Shown here: positions 10,943 through 21,668 of the stretch, one piece after another
Layout: every line of letters starts with the position of its first letter
Numbering within the stretch: position 1 is the first letter of the stretch
Assembly (NCBI GenBank): GCA_964058805.1
Contig: CAXKVV010001000.1
Span: forward strand, 1 to 28,755
Direction: 5' to 3'
From: Schoenoplectus triqueter
Taxonomy: Eukaryota; Streptophyta; Magnoliopsida; Poales; Cyperaceae
DNA length: 28,755 nt
Notes under the pieces: generated by a model
Databases searched by the model: none
Told to the model about the DNA's origin: nothing
The model's input: the letters and a program-made list of their open reading frames with translations, nothing else
Position numbers and translations under genes: made by a program

Positions 10943-12130
10943 GTGATTCCTTCCCAAATATAAATTATTTACGCTACCAGAACATCATATGCTAGTCAAG
11001 CAAAAATTTATAATATATAAAGAGAGTTAAGCTTCCAAACTTTTCAAACATGTCACGTCATCATTTTTCTTCACCATTGATTTTGTTTAAATCTTTTCAT
11101 CATCTTGAATTCAAGAGTTCATATAAAATAGTTATCTCTCCTCATTTAAAATAATATGTGTAATATACATAAGGTGAAACTTAACTCTTAAAATGATTAA
11201 ATTTTTTTATATGATAATTTATAAATTATTATGTGTTTAATTATATGATTTATTATACTAATTATTATTATTATTATTTAGCATTTAAATTTATTGTGTC
11301 TAAATTTTCTTTAATGTGAAATTTTATTAAATATATTTTAAATTTTATATTGTTGATTATTTATTTAAAGACTATATTATCGGGTGAATCCCGAATTATA
11401 GCCCTGGTAAGTATAAAATTTGACTTGCAGAACAGGAGCAAATCAGAAAAAAAAAAACAGAAAATTGAATTAATGAAATGACAGATTTCTGATAGCAAAA
11501 TATGGAGTTCCAATCAGCTGCAATAAATGTCATGGCACAAATTTATGACATGCGTTTCAACTAATTTGACGATTATGATTGGTTGTGGTTTTTGGTAGTG
11601 ATAAGGCTATATTTTCGGAGATCTTATTGCATCGATATTGAATTCAAAAATATTATTTTGATATAATTTAATTTTGAAGGTTAATAATAAAACTGTGTTT
11701 TCGAATGTATAATAAACTCTCAGTTTAGACCCAAGATATACAATTCTAAATAGGTCTTTAAATAGGCTTTGACGAGACTGCACATCAGACAATTCATTCG
11801 AGACATTTTCGAGCTACATGTTCTCAAGCTCGAGAATAAATCGAATGTTACCATTGATTCTTCTTAAAAGCTTAGTAATGTTTTATTAGTATGTAGTATA
11901 TCATTAATTAAAAAAATTGGCTTGCACCACCTTCCTGTCCGATTAAAGTTCGCCAGTTTGTCTCTCTATTGAACTCTTTGCAGGTTTTATTTTTAGTGGA
12001 TTCTACCGGTCCTAGTGTGATTGCACGCATTGGTATCATCCAAAAGACTTCGATTCCAAAAAGAAAGCTATTTCCATGCATTTAACATATCATTGCAATA
12101 CTACATATTGCTTTATTCCACTAAAATTAT
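10943..12130. other. AT-rich intergenic sequence
   Basis: No gene is supported; all ORFs are shorter than 65 codons and without motifs. Confidence 0.4.
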
Positions 12131-12139
12131 ATGTATAAA

Positions 12140-12600
12140 AAGTTTTGCTATCGTTAGTTGTGAAATACAAAATATATTAATTTGTACTTCGTGTCGTATT
12201 CTTTATTTTTGAATTCAAACTACCGATCCAATCATTTAAAGTGTTTTCCATATTAAAATATATTTGGAGACTAAATTTTATATTTTTGAAATTTTTTTCT
12301 ATTTTTTTAGAGTTGCAAAATCGTTCTTATGGAAAATTATACACTTAATGCATTTTCTACTCGTAAAAAAATTAAAAAAATATATAATTTGGGCTTCAAG
12401 TATATTATTATTAAAATTATTTTAAAAATAGCTCTAAAATGAATTATTTTCTTATGTTAAGCATGGCTATATATAAAAATAATTTAAAAAATAGTTAGAG
12501 AGCTCAAAAAATCATAAAATTTAATATCCCACGAGATATTAACAGAAAGTAATTATTGAGCAATTTAGATTGACCATTTGAGCCATCGGGATGTGAAATC
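12140..12600. repeat. Diverged member of the 12-15 kb foldback family
   Basis: The segment shares ordered words with the elements at 12723 and 14462: GCTATCGTTAGTTGTGAA, TACTTCGTGTCGTAT, TTTTTGAATTCAAA, CCGATCCAA and TATTTGGAGACTAAATTTTA. Only one arm is recognisable and the far end is degraded. Confidence 0.6.
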
Positions 12601-12722
12601 TAAATTCAAAGTAAAAATGGTTTTTTACTTTGCATAGCACCATAACATTTGAGAGAGAGAGAGCGAGAGAGATAAATTTTGGTGAAGTGTCCAAATAGAA
12701 AGTCAGAGAGAGATAGAGAGAG

Positions 12723-13215
12723 TTATACTACCATTAGTCGTGAAGTATAAAAAATAATTTCTACTTCGCGTCATATCTCTCATTTTTGAATTCAAAAAGT
12801 CGATCCAACCAATCAAAGAGATCTCCATACTAAAAATAAGCTTGGAGATCAAATTTTATGATTCTTGAAAAAAAAATATTTTTTTCAAGGACTATAAAAT
12901 CGTTAGTGTTGAAAATCAAAAACTTAATATATTTTCTATCCCACAAAAAAATAGAAAAAATCTCAAAAAATATAAAATTTGATCTTCAAGCATATTTTAA
13001 TATGAAAAACACATTGAATTGTTGGATTGGTGTTTTAAATACAGAAATAAGAGATATAAAAAACTATATCTAAACAATTTAGAGAAATAGTTAAGAGTTT
13101 GAATGATCCTCTTTAATGATACCTATCACTTATATAGTATAGAATCTATTGATTTATAGTATAGATTATAGCGTGATATACTAAGATATTATGTACTTCA
13201 TGACTAACGATAATA
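12723..13215. mobile_element. Foldback element between GA and TA tracts
   Basis: The left arm begins TTATACTACCATTAGTCGTG and the right arm ends in CATGACTAACGATAATA. Internal words such as TTTTTGAATTCAAAAAGTCG and GGAGATCAAATTTTA recur inverted in the right arm. The left side abuts a (GA)-rich tract (12650-12722) and the right side abuts a (TA)n/ATACAT tract. No coding capacity. Confidence 0.65.
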
Positions 13216-13266
13216 TATATATATATACATATATATATATACATATATATATACATATATACATAG
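13206..13266. repeat. (TA)n/(ATACAT) microsatellite
   Basis: Alternating TA runs are interrupted by ACAT steps. It forms the boundary between two repeat units. Confidence 0.9.
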
Positions 13267-13411
13267 TAAAGAGTATGTCAAATGGTCTTCATATTTTGAT
13301 TTATCGCTCTCATTAAATTCTTCATATGAACATCTTATGGGATATAAAAATTTGAGGTACTTTAAGTTTTCTAAATCACTTTTTTTATTTTTTTAATATT
13401 TAATGTTTGTA

Positions 13412-13615
13412 CATTATTTTTAAAAATTAAAAATAGTGACTTAAAAACCTCGAAACACCCTAAATTTTTGTACCTCGTAAGATTTCAATATAAAAAATTT
13501 AATGAGAGTCATAAATCAAAATTTTAAGATGATTTCATATATTTTTTGTGTGATAGAATCATGGAGGGGCTCTCCTTGGAGCACATTAGTTTTACTCTCT
13601 TTATATATAGGTTGT
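13412..13615 (+). repeat. Dispersed direct repeat, copy 1
   Basis: The order of words AAAATAGTGACTT, CGAAACA(C/T)CC, GTAC(C)C...TAAGATTTCAATAT, TTTAATGAGAGT and ATAAATCAAAATTT is shared with 14903-15110. Both copies end just before a TA run. This is probably half of a foldback element of the same broad family as its neighbours. Confidence 0.65.
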
Positions 13616-13621
13616 CTAAAA

Positions 13622-13975
13622 TGCAATGCGTTGTATGGATACATCTAAACACTATGTCAAAATCTCAAACTTCAAATTAAAAGTAACCGATCCAAACCAT
13701 TTGATTTGTTCAACATATAAAACTCTTGTACAAAATCTAAATTTATTTGTTTTTTGGGTAGGAAGAAAATCATCACTATTAGAGGATCCAAAATCCTCAA
13801 GTCAAGCAACTTTCTCTTCACCCAAAAAATAGGAATTTTTTTTAAAATATAAAATTTGATTTTCTATAAGAGTTTGATATGAAGAATAAATTGAACGGTT
13901 CTTATCGGTAATTTTCTACTTAAAATTTGAGATTCTTATGCCATGTACATACGTATCCGTACAACGCGTTATATT
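13622..13975. mobile_element. Foldback element with CGTTGTAYGGATAC ends
   Basis: The left end contains GCGTTGTATGGATACAT and the right end its inverse with two changes (GTATCCGTACAACGCG). Further in, CTCAAACTTCAAATTAAAAG and AACCATTTGATTTGTTC on the left pair with inverted counterparts on the right. The 68- and 74-codon ORFs here are by-products. Confidence 0.7.
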
Positions 13976-13998
13976 TTCGACTTTCTATATATATATAT

Positions 13999-14407
13999 GG
14001 AGACCTTATTGTACTTGGCGAAGCAATGAGGTATTTTGCTTCGATTTTATATCACATATACCAAAAACTTAAAATATCAATATTAGTCTACAATAATCTA
14101 GATATTGAAAACTTGCTGAATACCAAATTTATAATTTTTGGAGCTTCATAAATTTTTTTTGAATTTTTGACAGATGATAATTTTTAGGTGCACCTATCAT
14201 TATTTTAAAATTATTTTTGGGGTATTTTTGAAAAACCCAAAAAAATAGTTCGAAAGCTCCAAATGTAATAAAATTTGGTATTCAATAAGATTTAAATATG
14301 CAACATATGTTGGATGAATTAGATTGGCAATTTAAACTTTTATTTTGTGAGATTTTTTAGGCCGAAGCCAAAAACCTCTTTGCTTCGCGAAGCACCATAT
14401 GATCTCC
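13999..14407. mobile_element. Foldback element flanked on both sides by (TA)n
   Basis: The left end GGAGACCTTATTGTACTT, followed by GGCGAAGCAATGAGGT, is inverted at the right end (GCTTCGCGAAGCACCATATG, then GATCTCC). The element fits exactly between the TA runs at 13986-13998 and 14408-14434. Internal words such as TACCAAATTTATAATTTTTG recur inverted at about 14265-14280. No gene. Confidence 0.75.

Positions 14408-14460
<53 letters not shown>
14408..14460. repeat. (TA)n(GA)n compound microsatellite
   Basis: A pure TA run passes directly into a pure GA run. The overlapping ORFs on both strands (runs of Tyr-Ile, Ser-Leu or Glu-Arg) are translations of this tract. Confidence 0.95.
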
Positions 14461-14461
14461 A

Positions 14462-14849
14462 TTATGCTATGGTTAGTCATGAAGTACAAAATATTTTTTT
14501 TACTCCGCGTCATATCTCCCATTTTTGAATTCAAAATATTGATCCGACCGTTAAAAGTGTTCTCCATATTGAAATATATTTGGAGACCAAATTTTACATT
14601 TTTTAGAAAAAAAAATTATATATTTTTAGGGGATAAAAATGTGTTGAGTTTATGATTTTTAATAAGAATGATTTTCTAATCCTCAAAAAAAATAGGAAAA
14701 AATTTCTAAAAAATATATAATTTGGTTTCCAAACATATTTTAATATGAAGAACGCTTTTAACAGTTGGATCGGTATTTTGAATTTAAAAATGAGAGATAC
14801 GATATGAAATACAAAAATATTTTGTACTTCAAGACTAACCATAGCATAA
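14462..14849. mobile_element. Foldback element with TTATGCTATGGTTAGTC ends
   Basis: This is the best-preserved member of the local family. The left end TTATGCTATGGTTAGTC and the right end GACTAACCATAGCATAA are perfect inverses. The arms pair over about 150 bp, including GAAGTACAAAATATTTTT, TTTTTGAATTCAAAATA and GGAGACCAAATTTTA. The (TA)n(GA)n tract abuts its left end. No coding capacity. Confidence 0.8.
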
Positions 14850-14902
14850 CTATTTTTTTATTTTTTAAAATCAACTCTAAAAATAATTATATAATATATA
14901 TT

Positions 14903-15095
14903 ATTCTTATATTATTTTAAAAAATTAAAAACAGTGACTTTGAAAATTCGAAACATCCCAAAATTTTCTTTTGTACCCCATAAGATTTCAATATGAAGAA
15001 TTTAATGAGAGTGATAAATCAAAATTTAAAAATAATTTAATATATTTTTTGAGTAGAATTATAAAGAGGTTTCATATTCCTAAGAGCATGCTAGT

Positions 15096-15126
<31 letters not shown>
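14903..15126 (+). repeat. Dispersed direct repeat, copy 2, ending in (TA)n
   Basis: Shares ordered words with 13412-13615 (TAAGATTTCAATATGAAGAA, TTTAATGAGAGTGATAAATC) and ends with GAGCATGCTAGTTTC just before the TA run at 15098-15126. Confidence 0.65.
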
Positions 15127-16309
15127 ACTTTAGCCTTTTTTTTTCTTGATGGAACTCAAACAAAGACCAGAGTTGTTTGAAGATTCTGCTTTGGACAGAG
15201 CTTCCAATGAACTTCAATCCGAAGGCTTGGCCATAGTCAAAAGGTTTTACTTCTTGAAAAGAGTCAAGTGGTCCTAGGAAATTTCATCCTAGCTTCTATA
15301 ATATGTTGTTTTATGAAGTATAGTGACTAGTGTGTTTTGAAATCTATAATTTTAAATTAGATATAATTAATCTAAAGTGTTTAATTTAATATTTATATAA
15401 AATTATATTAGCAAATTAAATTTTATATTTTTAAAATAAATTTGCTAGCTTTTTTCGGAAGAAAATGACTTAACATGAGAAAATGGGCGGCGAATTGGTT
15501 CCCACTTCTCAGGAAGATTGTGAAAAAGAAATTAAATGAAACAAAAAACTTCCGAATATGGTTGGCTGATTAATTGTTAATGGAATTTTGAAGGAACTCA
15601 GTCAAACTTCCTGCGTTTGGCAGCCTTCACTCCGAAATTCGATTCATTCTACTTCATCTTGAAAGATAAGTAATTTATTGACATATTAATTTACTGTCAG
15701 TGCATTCTTCTTTCTTTGAATTATTTTGCCGGCTTAGACTTTTTACATAAAATAAAGTGAAGAAAAGAGTTGATGAATAACTAAAAGTATCATGAGTTTA
15801 ATTTGGCTTTTGATTTTTGTTTTCCTTTTTTTCTCAACTGCCTATCTATTTTTTTCCTTAATTATAATTAAATTATTTTCGAACAAGCAAGTAAAATGTT
15901 TCATATAGAAGAGGGAATGAAATAAATAAATAAATATATATATATATACACTACTTGAGAGCTTAACATATATATATATATATATATATTCCTAGCTAGT
16001 TAATTGTAAAATTAAATAAGAGGGCTAAACATAGAACAACTATTATTAGTCTTTGCTATAACAATTAAGCTTCTTTGTGTGGGATATTCATTTTTATTTA
16101 AAACTTTTATATATTTAAAGTTGGATAACTTAACCTTCTATTTTTTTATCTTAAGAAAAAAATCTATTTTTCAGGGATTAACTGTAGGTTGGATATTTAT
16201 AATTAACAGTACTATATAGAGATTATGATATATGAGTTGAGATATGGTTCTATGCATATATAATAGTTTGGCTAGATTTCGTGCCATGGATTATTTCTTC
16301 ATTCTCAAA
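15127..16309. other. Gene-free stretch
   Basis: No domain-bearing ORF. Bases 15455-15600 are a diverged copy of 4890-5110. TA microsatellites lie at about 15935-15950 and 15968-15990. Confidence 0.4.
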
Positions 16310-16565
16310 ACTAAAAGGTCAATCTGAACTGCTCAAAATGATTTATATATTAAATATAATTGAAGACTAATTTTATATTTTTTTTACTTATTTTGAATAG
16401 TTAGAAAATTATTTTTTTTGGATGACTCATAATAATAAAATAAAATCATTTTCTAACTATCTAAAAAATAAGAAATTTTAAAAAATATTAAATTTAGTCT
16501 CCAACTAAATTTTTATATGTAAATTATTTTAAGTAGTTCGGATTGACCATTTAGATTTTAAAAAT
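16310..16565. mobile_element. Foldback MITE of about 255 bp
   Basis: GGTCAATCTGAACTGCT on the left pairs with the inverted AGTTCGGATTGACC on the right. GAAGACTAATTTTATATT pairs with the inverted AATATTAAATTTAGTCTCC, and AATAGTTAGAAAATTATTTT with the inverted AAATCATTTTCTAACTATC. The exact ends and target duplication are unclear. Confidence 0.65.
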
Positions 16566-17397
16566 AAAAAAAAATCATAATATAATATGAAAATAATCGG
16601 ACAGATCGAATCGGATCGGATCAAATTCAAATTCAGTTGAATCTAATTATAATTTGTCACCTCAAATATTTGTGGAGACATGATACATGCAACTCAAAAA
16701 CTACATATTGGTTTGTGGTCTCTGTCGGCATTCCCTCACTGTTCAATGTGCTCTTTTCTTTTCCACCCCTTTCTCATCTTTCCGTGGGCAAAATTTACGC
16801 AGCAGCCGATACTTTTGTGTAAATTCAGAAATCCACCTGCCATTTACCAGCTTTATTTTTTGGCTCCGTGCGGATAATCATATCCACATATGACATCTTG
16901 TATAGGGTCTCCCAATCTCCCACCATAGTTCAAAGACATGGGTCGCATTTTCTTTTGAGAGCATCTTTAAATGAGAGAGAAAAGAGAGGGTAAGGGAGAT
17001 TCAGAGAGAGCAGGGCGGATAATTTTGAAAGAGTTGGGTGGCCCCTTCAAAATTTTTAAAAATATCTAAAAAACATGTATAATTTTGAAAAAAAAAATCA
17101 AAATTTTATATATCTAACTCTTCTTTAATATATTTTTTTTGTGTAATAAATATCTAATCCTTTCAATTTCAGCTCCCTCGAATCTAAAATCCCGACTCCA
17201 CTTCTAAAGAGCTTTGTGCAAGACAACAAGTGAAGTTCTCCTGTGGTTGTGCCATATGGCCAACAATAAAGTGTCTAACTTTAATCTAGATTAATTATGT
17301 ATATTATCAAGTTCCAAATTCAAAATTAGTTTCACGAGGTCTTAACTCTTGAGAAGACATGATTAGAACTTATTATGGATATATTTAGGGTATGTTT
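16566..17397. other. Mixed-composition stretch, nothing identified
   Basis: Bases 16650-16960 are richer in C than the surroundings and give three overlapping ORFs of 61-68 codons on the plus strand. None has a recognisable motif, and three frames open together argues against coding. A short GA-rich run lies at 16973-17010. Confidence 0.35.
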
Positions 17398-17742
17398 GGA
17401 TCGTGCAAAGAATAATGTAAGAATAAAAGAATTGAGAATAGTAAGGATAGTGAAAAAATAATGATTTTTCGATTAGCGTGAAATAGTGATTTTTTGGTTA
17501 ACGCGAGAATAATAAAAAGGTGATGTTATTCCGAATGATAGGAATGTTGTTTGGATTGTTTATTTGAAATAGTAACGGAGAGTTTAGAAGAACAGCAGCT
17601 ATTTCATATCCTCCTCGGAATAGCAGAATAGTAGCTATTCTCACTGTTCCGGAACACTAAATTTACGTTTGATTGCACCGTTGCTATTTTTATTTCGAAA
17701 ACATCAGCTATTCTGCTGTTCTCGTGCCATCCAAACATACCC
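17398..17742. mobile_element. MITE of 345 bp with GGGTATGTTTGGAT ends
   Basis: GGGTATGTTTGGAT at the left end is a perfect 14-bp inverse of the right end ATCCAAACATACCC. The flanks are TTA on the left and TAA on the right, so TA is duplicated. The TWA-type flank and the GGGTATGTTTGG end suggest a PIF/Harbinger (Tourist-like) MITE, but the 3-bp duplication is not exact. Inner parts such as AATAGTAGCTATTCT and the inverted CAGCTATTCTGCTGTTC add further pairing. Confidence 0.75.
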
Positions 17743-17907
17743 TAAGAAAATAGTTTGTTGCTCTAATCACAATTACGTACTAAATTATATATTAAGTGTT
17801 GCATCGATAAAAGAAATCTATTATAATTTATGAATATACGATGAATGTCATGTTTTCATACAGAACAACTCATATATATATGCGGTAATAATATAATTAA
17901 TTAGGAT

Positions 17908-18100
17908 CACTACGCCAGAAAACACCTTTTGCAGCGCACCATTTACAGCAGTTTTCAGTTAAAAACCGCTGTAAATGGTTTTACAGATTTACAGCTGTTT
18001 TTAGCTAACAACCGCTGTAAATTTAGCAGCGGTTTTCAGTTAACAACCGCTGTAAAACCATTTACAGCGGTTTTTAACTGAAAACCGCTGTAAATTTCCT
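17908..18100 (+). repeat. 5' terminal inverted repeat and subterminal palindrome array
   Basis: After the 29-bp end come repeated TTTACAGCGGTTTT words in both orientations. Bases 17941-17986 and 18050-18095 are inverted copies of 46 bp with one mismatch, and each arm is itself a palindrome (TTTACAGC...GCTGTAAA). Such subterminal motifs are where the TNPA-type protein binds in characterised CACTA elements; binding here is inferred. Confidence 0.9.
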
Positions 18101-18549
18101 AATAAATACTGCTGCCCTATAGTTACTCTCTCTCTCCCCCAACCAGCAGCCGCCACCATTAATTGAGCTCCGAATTTGAGCATTTTTTTGAGCTCGAAAT
18201 AACAGAAAATTTCATCAAATTTAATCAAAATTTTTATTCTCTTGTCTTGCTGTCTCAACAACAAACTTCTCCTCTATCTTCTCTCAAACGAAGTGGGTAA
18301 TGGAAGCGGATCGGAGCGGGTGATTGGAGCGGGTGATCGGAAGCGGACCGGGCAGTGGCGCGCAGCGGGCTGCGGCGAGTGTTAAGGTTAATTTCTGATC
18401 TTTAATTGATCATTTGCTTAAATAATTTTTGTATTTGATTATGCATTAATTTTGTTAATTTTAGAACATATAATTGATGCATTATAATTTAGTAGTATTG
18501 TCATGTATGACCAATTCACCGGAACTTTAGCTAATTTAGGTCGGTACCC

Positions 18550-18602
18550 ATTCGAGATTAATCCAATAGGGATTAATCTCGAATAGTCCCCGTTTGGGAC
18601 TA
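18550..18602. other. Two adjacent perfect hairpins
   Basis: ATTCGAGATTAATCC (18550-18564) and its perfect inverse (18570-18584) are separated by 5 bases. TAGTCCC (18584-18590) and its inverse GGGACTA (18596-18602) follow immediately, also around a 5-base loop. Confidence 0.9.
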
Positions 18603-18832
18603 CTCTTTGAATACTCTGTCTCATTTAGGTTTAGTGAGCGTACGCTCGTTGATCTGGTGTATGAGAAAGATTCAGTTCAGTGATTTCCCTTTTGTTCCCA
18701 CGAGTACGTACGCACATGCAATTGTGTGTTGACGTACGCGGGGAGCTTAGGGGAAATGCTGCCGAATTTTTCTCAAACACCAGATGAAAGAGTGTATGCT
18801 CGCTAATGAGACAAAGTATTCAAAGAGTGGGT
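18601..18832. other. Long foldback of about 230 bp in the leader
   Basis: The outer arms pair well: CTCTTTGAATACTCTGTCTC at the left and the inverted GAGACAAAGTATTCAAAGAG at the right, one mismatch. Moving inward, GATCTGGTGTATGAGAAA pairs with the inverted TTTCTCAAACACCAGATGA. Pairing continues with gaps through TTTCCC to GTACGTACGC and its counterpart GACGTACGCGGGG, around the centre CAATTG near 18720. A transcript would fold into a long stem with small bulges, like a small-RNA precursor. Confidence 0.85.
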
Positions 18833-18911
18833 TAGGATGGTTGGCCAGCCCGAAACCAAATGCGGACCTTATACCAGATATATGACATGTACACATTTTT
18901 AACCTTTTCAG

Positions 18912-21668
18912 ATGGATTCAAAGAAGTTGGATGTATGGCAGACGAGACACAGATGAATATATGATCGGACTTAATGAATTTTTAGAATGTGCTAGGAAAA
19001 ATCAAAGTGTGACTGGTGAGCGACATTTTCCTTGTCCTTGCCGAAAGTGCCAGAATGTTCTGAGACAACCCACTATCAAAGTTTTGGAAGATCATTTAAT
19101 TTCTAATGGATTTGAATCTGGGTACACCCGATGGGTAAGGCACGGAGAGCCCAAAGAATATGTAGGGAATGTAGCTTCGGGTATTGATGTACATGAAGAA
19201 TTGGGGGCTGAAAATAATATGGATTCAGGTATTGATGTACGGGATGATGTACGGGAAGAATTGAGATGTAAAAATATTGAGATTGATGTACAAAATTTAG
19301 ATGATGATCAGTACTGTATTAATGATAATTTGGATGAAATGATGTATGATGTTGAACTTGAGTTTGCTGATATTCCCGAAATGTTTGAAAATTTAGGTAA
19401 AGAAATGAGCATACCGTTATATCCCGGTACGAAACTTATAAAAACTATCACCGTTTTTAAATTGTATAACTTGAAAGCAAAGAATGGATGGAGCGATAAG
19501 AGTTTTACGTCGTTACTCGAGCTTTTGAAAGAAATCCTTCCTGAAAATAATGAGATACCTGATTCGACGTACAAGGCGAAAAAAATATTGTGTCCTTTGA
19601 TGATGGAAGCAGAGAGAATTCCCGTTTGTCCAAATGATTGTATGTTATTCCGAGGAGTGCACAAAGATTTGAAGAAATGCTTGAAATGTAACGCTTCAAG
19701 GTATAAACAGAAAAGCGATGAGATTGAAAGTACGAAAGGCGCTAATGCAAAAGTTATTTGGTATTTACCGATACTTCCGAGGTTGCAACGTCTCTTTTCG
19801 AATCCAAAAGACGCAAAATTATTATTGTGGCATGTAGAATGCAGAAAAGAAGATGAAATGCTTAGACACCCCGCTGATTCTCCCGAATGGACGAGCATTG
19901 ATATAAAACACGGTGATTTTGCCAGCGATCCGAGAAATCTGAGAATAGGATTATGTACCGACGGAATGAATCCGTACGGAAACATGAGTAGCCGTCACAG
20001 TACCTGGCCAGTGTTGTTGTGTATTTACAACCTCCCTCCTTGGTTGTGCATGAAGAGAAGGTACATAATGATGCCGTTGATGATTTCAGGTCCTAAACAG
20101 CCGGGTAACGATATAGATGTGTTCTTGGCTCCTTTGATCGAAGAACTTAAAAGTTTGTGGGAGAAAGGAGCGAGAGTATGGGATGCATATCGGAAAGAGT
20201 TTTTTACCCTCTTTGTCATGCTTTTATGCACAATTAATGATTTTCCTGCATATGGTAACTTATCGGGTTTTAAGACAAAAGGTGCTAGAGCATGTCCTAT
20301 ATGTCAAGAAGACACATGCTCCATTTGGTTAAAAAAACAAAAAAGACTGTGTATCTAGGACATCGCAAGTTCCTGTCTAGGTTGCCAAAGCGACGTCCAC
20401 ATCCGTATCGAAAAATGACAAAAGAATTTAATGGAAAAATCAAAAATGATAGAGCGCCTGTGCCATTGACTGGAGTGCAAATGTTTGAAAAATTGAAGGA
20501 TAAAAATGTCGAATTCGGTAAAAGAAAACAAAAAAAAAGTAAAGAAGAAAAACAAAAAGAGAAGGAAGAAATCTGGAAGAAGAGATCTATTTTTTGGGAT
20601 CTTGATTACTGGCGTGATTTAGACGTCAGACATTGTTTGGATGGGATGCACATCATTAAGAATATATTTGAGAATTTGTATGGTACACTGTTGAACATAC
20701 CGGGAAAAACAAAAGACGGTATCAAAGTAAGACAAGATATGGTAGAAATGGGTATGTGGTCAGAGCTAGCCCCTGTAGAAGAGGATGGTAAACGGACATT
20801 TCTGCCGGTGGCATGCTATATGTTATCACGAAAAGAGAAACTCAGTTTATTGGGGTGTCTCCAATCCATTAAGGTTCCAACCGGGTATTCATCCAACATA
20901 TCCTCAAAGGTGTCGATCGGAGAAATGAGATTGATTGGATTGAAATCACATGATTGTCATGTTTTATTGACTCAGTTGCTACCAGTGGCGATTCGAGGAA
21001 TTCTTCCCTAGGATGTTAGGCGCTCAATCGTCAAACTTTGTTTCTTCTTCAATAAGATATGCTCGAAAGTGATAAACCCAAATGAATTAGATGCGCTTCA
21101 AAGGGATGTTGTGGCGACCCTATGCGAGTTTGAGATGCTTTTTCCTCCATCATTTTTTGATATTATGGTTCATTTAACCGTTCATTTGGTTAGGGAGATA
21201 AAACTGTGCGGTCCGATGTTTTTACACTGGATGTATCCTTTTAAGAGAGCAATGGGTCAACTAAAGAGGATGGTCCGTAGCAGATCTAAGCCTGAGGGTA
21301 GTATTGTCGAAGGGAAAATAGCTGAAGAGGTAATCGAGTTCTACATTGATTATCTCAAAGGGGTTGAATCCATTGGCGTTCCCGAGTCTCGTCACGAAGG
21401 TAGACTAACAGGTGTTGGCACAATTGGAAAAGATTCATTTTCGCCCGGTCAACAACGACGAGAACAAGCACATCTCAAAGTATTACAGCAACTCACTGAG
21501 GTTGGTCCTTACGTGGATATACACAAGGCCGAGTTACAAGAACAAAATCCCTTGAAGACAGAGAAATGGGTGGTCGAGGAACACAATAGAACATTTCTAA
21601 TCATTTTATTTTTGAATCATTATCCAAACCTTTCTCCCCTTTCCCACACCAGCTCCTGGAAAACCTAG
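18912..21668 (+). pseudogene. TNP2/TNPD-like CACTA transposase, disrupted
   Basis: The family cuts and pastes the element by binding its ends and using a DDE-type nuclease. Open blocks are 18931-20358, 20292-21011 and 21069-21668. The N-terminus is a transposase-associated domain: FPCPCRKCQN at residues 34-42 of the first block, then DHLISNGF and YTRWVRHGE. The Transposase_21 core follows, with GLCTDGMNPYG near residue 340 and VRHCLDGMHIIKNIFENLYG in the second block; these Asp residues are likely catalytic. A DUF4218-like part follows in the third block (FDIMVHLTVHLVREI, GPMFLHWMYPFKRAMG). Breaks: the ATG at 18912 is out of frame with the domain; a one-base loss in the A run at 20339-20344 shifts frame; TAG at 21009-21011 interrupts a continuous domain. 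Homology stops near EEHNRTFL (about 21596) and no DUF4216-like tail is seen. ATG 18931 could still start the first block. Confidence 0.93.

Larger units (their letters stand above)
18101..18911 (+). promoter_or_regulatory. Leader of the transposase gene, with probable 5'-UTR intron
   Basis: A pyrimidine-rich start (CTCTCTCTCCCCC at 18126) is followed by a GC-rich block with repeated GGAGCGGGTGAT words (18312-18385). The sequence then turns AT-rich after a possible donor at GTTAAG|GTTAAT (about 18385). A good acceptor, CTTTTCAG, ends at 18911, directly before the ATG at 18912. I infer a non-coding first exon and a leader intron of about 525 bp that contains the hairpins listed separately. No TATA box could be fixed. 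Confidence 0.5.

Noticed and set aside
14340..14655. Overlapping ORFs of 75 and 102 codons with Tyr-Ile, Ser-Leu or Glu-Arg runs
   Set aside because: They are readings of the (TA)n(GA)n microsatellite and the adjoining foldback element.
16637..16893. Three overlapping plus-strand ORFs of 61-68 codons
   Set aside because: All three frames are open over the same bases with no motif or start context to choose one, so a gene is not supported.
19308..19985. A 225-codon ORF on the minus strand
   Set aside because: It lies exactly antisense to the well-conserved transposase core and shows no domain of its own; it is a shadow of that coding sequence.
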